Source: Anaerozeibacter quisquiliarum (lineage in GTDB: Bacteria; Bacillota; Clostridia; Christensenellales; Aristaeellaceae). From it: a stretch of 59,667 nucleotides of DNA. The translations under genes and the position numbers were made by a program. The DNA lies in the NCBI GenBank assembly GCA_051162045.1, contig JBISDI010000024.1. One strand, 5' to 3'. Numbering within the stretch: the first letter of the stretch is position 1; every line of letters begins with the position of its first letter. This document shows positions 25,547 through 33,642 of the stretch, one piece after another. The notes under the pieces are model-generated. The model did not search any database. It was given only the letters and a program-made list of their open reading frames with translations, and was not told the DNA's origin.

Positions 25547-27121
25547 ATGAAGGCATTTTTATCACAGGACGAGGCCTTTGTGCGCGGGGCGTACGCGCTG
25601 TTTGAGGAGTTCCGGCGCGCGACGCAGGAATACCGCGACAAGTGCCGCGACAACGAGCAGTTCTGGCGCGCCAACCATTGGCACGCCAGCGCGCCGCGCG
25701 AACCGGGCGAGCCGCAGCCGGTCACGCCGGCGATGTTCTCCACGCTCGAGGCGGTGCTGGCCGACCTGATGGATCACTACCCGGACGCGGTGCTGCTGGG
25801 CGAAGAGCCGCGCGACGATCGGCAGGCCGAATGCCTGACGCAGCTGGTGCGCTTCGTGCTCAAGCGCCGCGGCTACCGCAAGGTGTACCGCGCGAAGTGC
25901 CGCGAGGCGCTGATGAAGGGCGCGTCGGTGCAGGAGGTGTACTGGGACGACGCGCTGCTCGGGGGCCTGGGCGACGCGGCGGTCCGGGCGTGGGCGATCG
26001 ATCAGTTCTACTGGGACCCCAAGTTCGAGGACATACAGGACGGGCGCGCGGTGTTCAAGCTGGGCTACTACCCGCGCTCGTGGTATGAAGAGCGCTATCC
26101 GGAGCTGGCCCCGTTTATCGCCCGGGGCTTCGAGGCGCGGCGGGACGACCGGGCATACCTGGAAGACGACGCCTCCGAAGACGTGCCGCTGCTCGAATAC
26201 TGGTTCAAGGCCTACGAACGGGAAGCCGGGGCGTGGACGGTGCACATGGCCAAGCTTGCGGGCGGGGTGCTGCTCGAGGACAGCCGGCGCGAGCGGCCCG
26301 AGGGCATGTACGCCCATGGTATGTATCCGTTCATCGTGGAGCCGCTGTATCCGCTGAACGGGCAGCCGGTGGGGCTGGGGCTGATCGACGTGCTCAAGAA
26401 TTTGCAGGTGTACGCCGACGCGCTCGACCAGATCATCCTGAAGAACGCGCTGATGAGCGGCAAAATGAAGCTGCTGGTCAATCGGGCCGCCGACATCGAC
26501 GAGGGCGCGCTGACCGACATGGACGCCGAGGTGGTGCGCGCCAGCCGCATCGACGAGGGCGCGGTGCGCTGGATGCAGGCGCAGCCGCTGGGCGGGTACC
26601 TGCTGGGCTACCAGCAGATGAAGCTCGCCTCGATCAAGGAGGAAAGCGGGCAGAACCTGTTCAACCGCGGCGAGACCGGCGGCGGCATCACGGCGGCCAG
26701 CGCCATCGTGGCGTTGCAGGAGGCGGGCAGCAAGAGAAGCCGGGTGCTGATCGACCAACTGTTCGACGGCTACGAGCGGATGGTGCGCATGCTGGTGGCG
26801 GTGATCGAGGAGAACTACACCGAACGGAGGGTGTTTCGCATCTACGGCGAAGGCGGCGGACGCCAGCTGGCCTACGGCGGCGGCGATCATCTGATCGACT
26901 TTGACGTCAGCATCCAGGTGCAGAAGCAGACGCCCTACTCGAAGCTCTACCAGAACGAGCTGGCGCTGCAACTGCTGGGCGCGGGCGTGATCGCCCCGAG
27001 CGACGCGCTCGAGATGATGAGCTTCGAAGGGCGCGAGCGGATCCTGGTCAAGGTGCTCGAGCGCGAGCGGCGCGCGGAGGCGGGGCAAGCGCCGCAGGCG
27101 GAGGATAGCACGGGAACGTAG
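25547..27121 (+). CDS. Phage portal protein
   Basis: 524 residues. Composition and order of segments fit the portal of tailed phages with N4-gp56-type capsids: an acidic/aromatic N-terminus (EQFWRANHW), a long wing region with WAIDQFYWDPKFEDIQDG (partly: YWDPKFEDIQD) and VFKLGYYPRSWYEERYP (partly: GYYPRSWYEE), the stem/crown helices with NLQVYADALDQI and the GGITAASAIVALQEAGSKRS clip-like segment (partly: GITAASAIVALQ). The portal dodecamer is the DNA entry ring of a capsid. The frame is intact, with normal length and host-like GC. First gene of the cassette; no terminase precedes it, only a ppdK terminator. Confidence 0.8.
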   Translation: MKAFLSQDEAFVRGAYALFEEFRRATQEYRDKCRDNEQFWRANHWHASAPREPGEPQPVTPAMFSTLEAVLADLMDHYPDAVLLGEEPRDDRQAECLTQLVRFVLKRRGYRKVYRAKCREALMKGASVQEVYWDDALLGGLGDAAVRAWAIDQFYWDPKFEDIQDGRAVFKLGYYPRSWYEERYPELAPFIARGFEARRDDRAYLEDDASEDVPLLEYWFKAYEREAGAWTVHMAKLAGGVLLEDSRRERPEGMYAHGMYPFIVEPLYPLNGQPVGLGLIDVLKNLQVYADALDQIILKNALMSGKMKLLVNRAADIDEGALTDMDAEVVRASRIDEGAVRWMQAQPLGGYLLGYQQMKLASIKEESGQNLFNRGETGGGITAASAIVALQEAGSKRSRVLIDQLFDGYERMVRMLVAVIEENYTERRVFRIYGEGGGRQLAYGGGDHLIDFDVSIQVQKQTPYSKLYQNELALQLLGAGVIAPSDALEMMSFEGRERILVKVLERERRAEAGQAPQAEDSTGT

Positions 27122-27125
27122 CGGG

Positions 27126-27159
27126 CTTCCCATTCCCCTGCGCAGAGGGAAATGGGAAG
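27126..27159. repeat. Hairpin of the CCCATTCCCCT family inside the phage cassette
   Basis: CTTCCCATTCCCCT pairs with AGAGGGAAATGGGAAG across GCGC, between the portal and scaffold-like genes. It shares its core with 15596 and 29325. Confidence 0.6.
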
Positions 27160-27208
27160 GGACGCTGCAGGCCCTTGTTATAGCTATTTAGCGAACGGAG
27201 GGAAGACC

Positions 27209-27757
27209 ATGGAGCTTTGGGAACAGCAGGAGGAAGACCGGCCGGGCGCGCCGGAGCCCGATGCGGTGGAGGCGAACGAACCCGGCGCGCCGATCACGGC
27301 CGAGGAGATGGACGCGGTCGTCGACGAACTGATTGCGATCGCCTCGCGCATGGCGGCTGAACGAACCGCCGAAGCCGCCGGGGGCGATGCCGCGGCCAGC
27401 GAACAGCGCCAGCTGGCGTTCGCGCGCAGCCTGCTTGCGCAGGAGGACGCGATCCTCAAGACGCGCCCCGATTTCGACCTCGAAGGGATGCTGCGCGAGC
27501 ACAGCGCGTTCCGCGCGCTGGTGCTGGCCGGAGAGCCGGTCGAGCGGGCGCTGAACTACGTGTCCCCGGGCGAGGACGAGCGGCAGGTGGAGCGGGCGGT
27601 GCTCGAGCGCATCCGTCGCCGCGCCACCCGCCCGCAGCCCATGGGCAGCGCCAACCGGCCCGCGCGGCCCTCGGCACAGGAGCGGCTCAGCGAGGAGGAG
27701 GTCGCGCGCATCGACGCCCAGCTGAAGCGCGGGCAGAAGGTGTATCTCAACGACTGA
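27209..27757 (+). CDS. Scaffold-like phage head protein (putative)
   Basis: 182 residues, very acidic at the N-terminus (repeated E/P/D), with a central Ala/Glu-rich helix (about 35-85), a conserved-looking RPDFDLEGMLRE patch near 92, and an Arg/Lys-rich C-terminal third with a helical hairpin ending LKRGQKVYLND. This acidic-helix-basic layout directly before the capsid gene is that of scaffolding proteins, which bind capsid subunits by a basic C-terminal hairpin. The call rests on position and composition only. ATG 27209 follows GGAGGGAAG. Confidence 0.5.
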   Translation: MELWEQQEEDRPGAPEPDAVEANEPGAPITAEEMDAVVDELIAIASRMAAERTAEAAGGDAAASEQRQLAFARSLLAQEDAILKTRPDFDLEGMLREHSAFRALVLAGEPVERALNYVSPGEDERQVERAVLERIRRRATRPQPMGSANRPARPSAQERLSEEEVARIDAQLKRGQKVYLND

Positions 27758-27776
27758 TTGAGGGAGGAATCCGGCC

Positions 27777-29018
27777 ATGGCGAACGCCAATGTGAACAAG
27801 ACGCAGCAGGGCTCGATGTCGGCGACGATGCAGACCTACTACGACCGGAAGATGATCATGGACATGAAGCCCAAGCTCGTGCACTACGAGTACGGGCAGA
27901 AGCGCCCGCTGCCGCTGAACGCGGGCAAGCAGGTGCAGTTCCGCAAGTGGACGCCGTTCGCGGCGCAGACGGGCGCGCTCGTGGAGGGCGTGGTGCCCGA
28001 CGGCCAGGCGCTCAGCCTGACCGAGGTCAGCGCCTCTATCGAGCAGTACGGCGGTTATGTGGCGGTTTCGGACCTTCTGGACATGACCGCGCTCGACCCG
28101 GTGGTCAACGACAGCGTGGAGCTGATGGCCGACCAGGGCGCGCTGACCATCGACACGCTGACGCGCGAGCAGCTGGTCCGTGGAACCAACGTGCTCTACG
28201 CCGCGGGGCCGGACGGCCTGCCCGCGGCCGGACGCGCCGCGCTGACGCCCGGACACAGGCTGACCTCGACCGAACTGCGCAAGGCCGTGCGGCTGCTCAA
28301 GAAGAACAAGGCGCCCCAGTTTATGCGCGCCGGCAAGGGCTACTACGTGGCGATCGTCGGCCCCGACTCGGTCTACGACCTGCAATCCGACCAGACCTGG
28401 CAGGACGTGGGCAAGTATCAGGAGAGCGAGCAGATCTTCTCGGGCGAGATCGGCCGGCTGTTCGGCGTGATCGTGATCGAGACCAGCGAGGCGCATTTCT
28501 TCCGCGCGGAGAGTGAGATTGTGACGGGCCATGCCACGTTTACGAGCGCGGCCGCGAACGCCTATACACCGGGCGCGCCGTCGTTGCTGGTGACGGCCCA
28601 GGGCCTAAACGCCGCGCAGCTGGCGGCGCTTGAGGGCGCGCACGTCGTGGTGCGCGGCGAGCGGGTCAGGATTGCCTCGGCGGCGGCGCATGCCACGCCG
28701 GCCAACGGCACGGTGCTGACGCTTCAGCATCCGCTGAGCGGCGGCGCGGGCGACTACAACGGCCTGACCGTCTATCCCGACGGCGGCGGGGCCGAGGGCG
28801 GCGACGTGGCCGCCACGCTGGTGATCGGCAAGGACGCCTACGGCGTGGTTGACCTCGAGGGCAAGAACGTGCGCGCCATCATCAAGAACCGGGGCAGCGC
28901 CGGCACCGCCGATCCGCTCGACCAGATTTCTACGGTCGGCTGGAAGGTGGCGGGCTTCGCAGTCAAGATTTTGCAGGACGCGTGGCTGGTGCGCGTCGAG
29001 CACGGCGTGTCGGCATAG
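27777..29018 (+). CDS. Phage major capsid protein, N4-gp56 family
   Basis: 413 residues. The N-terminal arm TYYDRKMIMDMKP, the RPLPLNAGKQVQFRKW strand (partly: NAGKQVQFRKW), LTEVSASIEQYGGYVAVSDLL (partly: IEQYGGYVAVSD) and the P-domain TLTREQLVRG are the usual landmarks of the N4-gp56/HK97-fold capsid group. An Ala/Gly-rich insertion of about 110 residues (about 250-360) before the last strand could be a surface domain. No prohead protease is encoded nearby. The frame is intact and GC matches the surroundings. Core of the cassette. Confidence 0.85.
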   Translation: MANANVNKTQQGSMSATMQTYYDRKMIMDMKPKLVHYEYGQKRPLPLNAGKQVQFRKWTPFAAQTGALVEGVVPDGQALSLTEVSASIEQYGGYVAVSDLLDMTALDPVVNDSVELMADQGALTIDTLTREQLVRGTNVLYAAGPDGLPAAGRAALTPGHRLTSTELRKAVRLLKKNKAPQFMRAGKGYYVAIVGPDSVYDLQSDQTWQDVGKYQESEQIFSGEIGRLFGVIVIETSEAHFFRAESEIVTGHATFTSAAANAYTPGAPSLLVTAQGLNAAQLAALEGAHVVVRGERVRIASAAAHATPANGTVLTLQHPLSGGAGDYNGLTVYPDGGGAEGGDVAATLVIGKDAYGVVDLEGKNVRAIIKNRGSAGTADPLDQISTVGWKVAGFAVKILQDAWLVRVEHGVSA

Positions 29019-29036
29019 CGAAGGGAGGAAGAGAGG

Positions 29037-29291
29037 ATGACGGTCAATACCACGGCCGGCGCGGCGGCGGCGCGCGCCATGTCGGTGCTAACGATCGACC
29101 GCGCGTTCGAGCAGGTGGCCGGCGCGCTCAAGAAGGCGCCCAAGGCGCGCGTGAAGGTACCGCAAGCCGGCGGCGGCGACGGGGTGGTGGAGCTTGGGTA
29201 CAATGGGCGGATGTTCCTCATCAAGAGGGGCGCGCCGGTGGAGCTGCCGGTTCCGTTGATCGAGGTGCTCGAGCGGGCGGGGATGATCTGA
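29037..29291 (+). CDS. Small protein of the phage-like cassette
   Basis: 84 residues, 18 bases after the capsid gene, GGAGG-type ribosome site, ATG start. An Ala-rich N-terminal 15 residues leads to a helix (FEQVAGALKKAPKARVKV) and a beta-rich C-terminal half (VELGYNGRMFLIKRG, VELPVPLIEVLERAG). Size, position after the capsid and beta content are compatible with a capsid decoration or head-completion protein, but no family was recognised. Confidence 0.6.
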   Translation: MTVNTTAGAAAARAMSVLTIDRAFEQVAGALKKAPKARVKVPQAGGGDGVVELGYNGRMFLIKRGAPVELPVPLIEVLERAGMI

Positions 29292-29302
29292 TGAGGCCAT
29301 AG

Positions 29303-29391
29303 GGGCTGTGGCGGCGGGTGCGGCCTTCCCATTCCCCTCCGATGAAGGGAACGGGCGGGTCGCACGCCGGCGCTGCAGCCTCGCAGTTCAT
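29303..29391. repeat. Large imperfect palindrome in the phage cassette
   Basis: AGGGGCTG and GGCGGCGGGTGCG pair with CGCACGCCGGCG and CTGCAGCCT, around an inner CCCATTCCCCT/AGGGAACGGG hairpin. Same core as 15596 and 27126. No T-run. Confidence 0.55.
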
Positions 29392-29405
29392 GAGGAGGGA
29401 CGCGC

Positions 29406-29768
29406 ATGACCCTATCCGAGATCCGCTTGCGCGCGCGGGCGCAGACCGGCGACCGATGCGCGGTCGACGCGGACGACGACGCGCTAATCAACGCCTACGT
29501 CAACGAGGCGCAGTTGCTGCTCTACGGCGAGTACGCCCCCGAAGAAACGCGGGCACTGTCGGGCGACGGCGACGTGAGCGCCCTGCCCGAGGCGTACCAC
29601 GGCGCGCTGGCCGACTACGGCAGCTACCGGCTGCTGGGCAACTCAGGGCTGGGCGCGCAGCAGCGCTCGCAGTACTACCACATGCGCTTTGAGCTCGCAC
29701 AGATGCAGCTTCGGCGCCACTTCGAGCGCCGGGCGGCGAGGACGCGGCTTGGCAACAAGTTCAACTGA
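29406..29768 (+). CDS. Head-tail adaptor-like phage protein
   Basis: 120 residues, mostly helical. It opens with a helix (LSEIRLRARAQTGD) and has the LIN-YVNEAQ stretch, a LPEAYHGALADYGSYRLL segment and a closing amphipathic helix rich in Arg. The LP-x-x-y-H-x-A-x-x-x-Y-x-x-Y-R-L pattern is typical of adaptor proteins that sit on the portal ring (gp6/SU10-adaptor type). Assignment is from this pattern and its place between capsid and stopper genes. GGAGG precedes the ATG; the stop overlaps the next possible ATG at 29768. Confidence 0.6.
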   Translation: MTLSEIRLRARAQTGDRCAVDADDDALINAYVNEAQLLLYGEYAPEETRALSGDGDVSALPEAYHGALADYGSYRLLGNSGLGAQQRSQYYHMRFELAQMQLRRHFERRAARTRLGNKFN

Positions 29769-29782
29769 TGGAGGGGAGCCTG

Positions 29783-31156
29783 ATGGAATACCGGATTGAC
29801 CGATTTCAGGGGCTTTCACAGGCCGGGGACGACCTGATTATGCCGGGCGGCTGCGCCCCCGAGGCCGAGAACGTGTCCACCGAGGACGGGCGGCTGAGCG
29901 TGGCGCGCGGCTTTCGCCGCCACGCCGCGCCGCCGCTCGCGGGCGGGATCGGCACGCTGGCCGCGTTCCACCAGCGCCGGGAGGGGGAGACCGTCCGGCG
30001 GCTGGTGGCGGTCAACAAAGAGGGCGTGTGGGAGCTGACCGAGGCCGGCTGGCAGGCGCGCTACTTGGGGGCGGGGGCCGAGCGCGCCAGCGCGCTCAAT
30101 TATCAGAAGGCCGGCGCGGACATCCTGCTGCTGGCCGACGGCGTCAGGCCGGTGCTCAAGTGGGACGGCGGGGCGCAGATGGAACCGCTGCCCGGCTGTC
30201 CGCATCCGTTCGGGCAGCTGACGCTCAACTACGAGCGGGTATGGGGCAGCGCGGTGGCGAATGAACCCGACGCGGTCTACTGGTCGCGGGCGTTCAACCC
30301 CGAGGACTGGAGCGGCGACGCCGAGCGGCCGGACGCCGGCGGCGGCACGGTGCTGATCCCCACCTGGAACGGCGGGCGGGTAAAGGCGCTCAAGACTTTC
30401 CTCGGCGACGTATTGGTGTTCAAGGACGGGGATTTGTTTCGGATCGTGGGCACCTATCCGGGCAACTACGAGGTGGTGCGGGTGCATGGGGTGGTCGGTC
30501 CGGTCGCGCCGATGAGCATCGCCTGGACGGCGGGCGCGTGCTATTTCTTGGGCGAGGACGGGCTGTGCGCCTACGACGGGGTCACGGCTCAGTTGGTGGG
30601 CGGCGGCGAGGCCAAGCGCTTGTACGAGCGGGTGAACCGGCCTTCGGCGCAGGGGGCGGTGAGCGCGCTGTACAAAGGCAGGCTGCACCTGGCGCTGCCG
30701 CTCGACGGCGCGACGCGCAACAACGCCCTGCTCGAGGTGGACCTCGCGCGCGGGCAATACCTGCTCAAGACCGGGTTCACGGTGAATTGCTTCCTGGCGC
30801 TGGACGACGCGCTGCTGATGGCGGACGCCGACGGCCGGCTGCACGTCTACGGCGCGGGCGACAGCTACGCCGGGGCCAAGATCGACGCCTTCTGGCGCGG
30901 GCCGTGGCAGCAGATGGGCGCAGGCGCGGGCCGGTTCACCCAACTCAACATGTTTGCCAGCGGCGCAATGGACATCACGCTCGAGACCGACCGGAGTCGG
31001 ATGACTCGGCGGGTCATGCTGGGCGAGCGGATGCGCCCGGCCTGCGTGCCGCTCTCGGGCAGCGGGCGCAGGTTCCGGCTGACGATCAGGAACATCGACG
31101 GCGGCCGGTTTGCCGTCGCGCCGGGGCTGACCATTTCCGCTGAAAGCGACGACTGA
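29783..31156 (+). CDS. Phage head-closure / DNA-stabilisation-like protein
   Basis: 457 residues, nearly all beta-strand. The opening EYRIDRFQGLSQAGDD, then an ENVSTEDGRLSVARGF stretch, resemble the start of P22 gp10-like stabilisation/stopper proteins (pattern GL-N-x-x-x-GxLxxRxG); the rest shows recurring W/Y-x-x-x-F-x-x-D-G blades of a propeller-like fold (LLLADGVRPVLKWDG, VFKDGDLFRIVGTYPG). It probably seals the DNA channel after packaging. ATG 29783 is chosen: GGAGGGG is 6 bases upstream, while 29768 overlaps the previous stop. Confidence 0.6.
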   Translation: MEYRIDRFQGLSQAGDDLIMPGGCAPEAENVSTEDGRLSVARGFRRHAAPPLAGGIGTLAAFHQRREGETVRRLVAVNKEGVWELTEAGWQARYLGAGAERASALNYQKAGADILLLADGVRPVLKWDGGAQMEPLPGCPHPFGQLTLNYERVWGSAVANEPDAVYWSRAFNPEDWSGDAERPDAGGGTVLIPTWNGGRVKALKTFLGDVLVFKDGDLFRIVGTYPGNYEVVRVHGVVGPVAPMSIAWTAGACYFLGEDGLCAYDGVTAQLVGGGEAKRLYERVNRPSAQGAVSALYKGRLHLALPLDGATRNNALLEVDLARGQYLLKTGFTVNCFLALDDALLMADADGRLHVYGAGDSYAGAKIDAFWRGPWQQMGAGAGRFTQLNMFASGAMDITLETDRSRMTRRVMLGERMRPACVPLSGSGRRFRLTIRNIDGGRFAVAPGLTISAESDD

Positions 31157-31170
31157 AAGGAGCACATTGC

Positions 31171-31959
31171 ATGGCATCGGAGTATTTCGGGCTCAGGGGC
31201 AAGCTGGTCAAGCAGTACCAGCAGATATTGAATGGACTGGGGGCCGACCTCAAGGTCAACGGCCGGTGGAACAAGAAGACCGAGGCGGCGTTCAACCAAT
31301 ACCGCGACCGGTTTCTCGAGGCGATCGGGGCCAAGCCGCGGCCGGTCGGGCCCAATCCCTATCAGCTGATGGACGTCGAGGAGCGTACCGACGAGCAGCA
31401 CCTGGACGAGGCCCGGCGGGCCTACGGCGATATGAACGCGGGGGAGATCGAGGCGCTCGAGCGCGGCGCGCGCGCGCGCCAGGCGGCGATTCAGTCGCAA
31501 CTGGGCGCGCTCGAGCCCGAGACCGAGCGCCTTAAGGCGCAGCTGGCCGAGCATTACGCCGCGCAGCGCCAGACGCTGTCGGACGCGGCGCTGTCGCGGG
31601 GGCTGGGGCGGTCGAGCTACCTGACCGATCAGCTCTCCGGCAGTCAGCAGCGGGAGACGGCCGACGCCCGGGCGATGAGCGCCGACGCAAGCGCGCGGCG
31701 GCAGGCGCTCGAGGGACAGATGGGCCAGGTGGGCGGCGACCTCGCGCAATCGACCGCGCGGCTGGTGGCCGAGCGCGAGCGCAAGATCCTGTCGGCCATC
31801 GACGAGTACCGGCGCTTAGAGCGCGACCGGGCCGACCAGGCGCTCAAATACAACAACGAGCAGTTGGAGCGGCACTTGAGCGCGCAGGAGCAAAGACGGC
31901 AGTTCGAGGAGCAGCTAAGACAGCAATTCACAATCGCGCGCATGAAGAAAAGGCGGTAA
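31171..31959 (+). CDS. Coiled-coil protein of the phage-like cassette
   Basis: 262 residues. The first 60 (YFGLRGKLVKQYQQIL, VNGRWNKKTEAAFNQYRD) resemble a peptidoglycan-binding-like helical fold used in phage structural proteins; residues 80-255 are a long Ala/Arg/Glu/Gln coiled coil with heptads, ending in KKRR. No signal peptide. It is the last gene of the cassette; a strong host-type promoter follows at once. A tail-needle, internal virion protein or tape-measure-like role is possible, none can be proven. Confidence 0.6.
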   Translation: MASEYFGLRGKLVKQYQQILNGLGADLKVNGRWNKKTEAAFNQYRDRFLEAIGAKPRPVGPNPYQLMDVEERTDEQHLDEARRAYGDMNAGEIEALERGARARQAAIQSQLGALEPETERLKAQLAEHYAAQRQTLSDAALSRGLGRSSYLTDQLSGSQQRETADARAMSADASARRQALEGQMGQVGGDLAQSTARLVAERERKILSAIDEYRRLERDRADQALKYNNEQLERHLSAQEQRRQFEEQLRQQFTIARMKKRR

Positions 31960-32008
31960 TTTTTATGCACGATTACGCATATTCATTGAATATTAACGCC
32001 AAAAGGGG

Positions 32009-32037
32009 TTGATATCGGCCGGAATGCGCTGTATAAT
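32009..32037 (+). promoter_or_regulatory. Promoter of the amino-acid ABC operon
   Basis: TTGATA and TATAAT with a 17-base spacer, 30 bases before the ATG. Confidence 0.8.
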
Positions 32038-32067
32038 ATGCGCATAAACCGAATGGAGGACATGAAG

Positions 32068-32805
32068 ATGCATCAAATCAAGAGGGTGGCCGCGCTGGTG
32101 TTCGCGCTCATTATGCTGACGGGCGCTGTGGCGAGCGCGAAGGAATTTGTGGTGGGCACCAACCCCGAGTTCCCGCCGTTTGAGTTCGTGGGCGACGGCG
32201 GCGAGATCGAGGGCATCGATCCGGAAATCATCGCCGCCATCATCCAGAAGGTCGACGCCGCCAACACCGTGAAGATCGAGGCAATGGAGTTCGACGCGCT
32301 GATCCCGGCGCTCGCCAGCGGCAAGATCGACGTGGCGATCGCGGGCATGTCGGTCAACGAGGATCGCAAAAAGTCGGTCGATTTCACCGATCCCTACTTC
32401 GACGCCGTGCAGGCCATCATCGTCAAGGAAGGCAGCGAGATTGCGGGCGAGGCCGACCTCGAAGGCAAGAAGATCGGCGTGCAGATGGGCACCACGGGCG
32501 ATCTGTACGTGACCGATCATGTCAAGGGCGCCGACGTGCAGCGCTTCAGCAAGGGCATCGACGCGGTGCAGGACGTGGTCAACGGCCGCCTGGACGCGGT
32601 GGTGATCGACGCCGCGCCGGCCGCGGTGTTCGTCTCACAGGGCAACGGACTTAAGCTTCTTAGCGAGCAGCTCAACAGCGGCAACGAGCAGTACGCGATC
32701 GCGCTGCCCAAGGGGAGCGAGTTCGTGGGCCCGTTCAACGAGGCGCTGGCCGCGCTCAAGGCGGACGGCACGCTGGACGCCATCATCGCCAAGCATCAGG
32801 GCTAA
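32068..32805 (+). CDS. Polar amino acid ABC transporter, substrate-binding protein
   Basis: 245 residues of the SBP_bac_3 (periplasmic glutamine/arginine-binding) family. Residues 1-26 are a signal peptide (LVFALIMLTGAVASA, cleavage before KEF) without a lipobox Cys. Mature part: VVGTNPEFPPFEF, the IDPEIIAAI helix, DVAIAGMSVNEDRKKSVDFTDPYF (partly: AGMSVNEDR, VDFTDPYF) and GVQMGTTGD, the ligand pocket landmarks with Arg of NEDRKK holding the alpha-carboxylate. ATG 32068 has GGAGGA 7 bases upstream; 32062 is too near it. Exact amino acid unknown. Confidence 0.92.
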   Translation: MHQIKRVAALVFALIMLTGAVASAKEFVVGTNPEFPPFEFVGDGGEIEGIDPEIIAAIIQKVDAANTVKIEAMEFDALIPALASGKIDVAIAGMSVNEDRKKSVDFTDPYFDAVQAIIVKEGSEIAGEADLEGKKIGVQMGTTGDLYVTDHVKGADVQRFSKGIDAVQDVVNGRLDAVVIDAAPAAVFVSQGNGLKLLSEQLNSGNEQYAIALPKGSEFVGPFNEALAALKADGTLDAIIAKHQG

Positions 32806-32871
32806 ACAGACCGGGGTCGGTTTAGACGTAAAGCCGGGGCGGACGCGTGCGTCCGTCCCGCATATGGTGTT

Positions 32872-32915
32872 ATACCAATCGGAATCATTAACGCGTTAAT
32901 GGTTCCGGTTGGTAT
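32872..32915 (+). promoter_or_regulatory. 20-bp hairpin between binding protein and permease genes
   Basis: Arms of 20 bases around CGCG; in RNA every position pairs (two G-U wobbles). It lies 66 bases after the binding-protein stop and just before the permease ribosome site. Such hairpins give higher mRNA for the binding protein than for the membrane parts. Confidence 0.7.
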
Positions 32916-32931
32916 GAAAGGGGGGACTTGT

Positions 32932-33642
32932 TTGGAGGGAATTTCGAACTGGTTTGCCGGCATCGGGCAGCAGTTTACATTCAACATCATCGAGGGCGAC
33001 CGCTACAAGATGCTGCTCGAGGGCCTGGGCGTCACGCTGGTGGTGGCGCTGTCGGCGGCGCTGATCGGCATGGTGCTGGGCTGCGCGATCGCGCTGATGC
33101 GGCTGTCGAACGCCCATATCGGCCGGTGGTATTGGCTTAGGAGCATTGCGGTCGTCTATGTGGACGTCATACGCGGCACGCCCGTGGTGGTGCAGCTGAT
33201 GATTATGTACTTTATCATCCTGGTGCCGTTCAAGGACATCAGCAAGACGACGGCCGCCATCCTGGCGTTCGGGCTCAACAGCGCGGCCTACGTCAGCGAG
33301 ATGGTACGCGGCGGCATCCTCGCGGTCGATAAGGGACAGACCGAAGCCGGTCGGTCTTTGGGGCTGTCGGGCGCGTCGACCATGCTGCTGATCGTGCTGC
33401 CGCAGATGATAAAGATCACGCTGCCCTCGCTGTTCAACGAGTTCGTGATGCTGCTCAAGGAGACCTCGGTCGTGGGCTTCATCGGTCTGATGGATCTGAC
33501 CAAGGCGGGCGACTACATCAAGAGCCGCACCTACGAGCCGTTCTTCCCGCTGCTCACGGTGGCGGCGATCTACCTGGGTCTGGTGGTGGGGCTGACGCGG
33601 CTGTTCGCCCGCCTGGAGGGGAGGCTGAGGCAGGGTGATTAG
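32932..33642 (+). CDS. Polar amino acid ABC transporter permease
   Basis: 236 residues of the HisM/GlnP family with about five membrane helices. Landmarks: GLGVTLVVALSAALIGMVLG after an amphipathic start, YVDVIRGTPVVVQLMIMY (partly: IRGTPVVVQL), the GLNSAAYVSEMVRGGILAVDKGQTEAGRSLG EAA loop (partly: KGQTEAGRSLG) around residues 140-150, which contacts the ATPase. TTG 32932 is proposed: AAGGGGGGA is 6 bases upstream; the in-frame ATGs at 32899 and 32914 lie in the hairpin. Its stop overlaps the ATPase start. Confidence 0.9.
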   Translation: MEGISNWFAGIGQQFTFNIIEGDRYKMLLEGLGVTLVVALSAALIGMVLGCAIALMRLSNAHIGRWYWLRSIAVVYVDVIRGTPVVVQLMIMYFIILVPFKDISKTTAAILAFGLNSAAYVSEMVRGGILAVDKGQTEAGRSLGLSGASTMLLIVLPQMIKITLPSLFNEFVMLLKETSVVGFIGLMDLTKAGDYIKSRTYEPFFPLLTVAAIYLGLVVGLTRLFARLEGRLRQGD

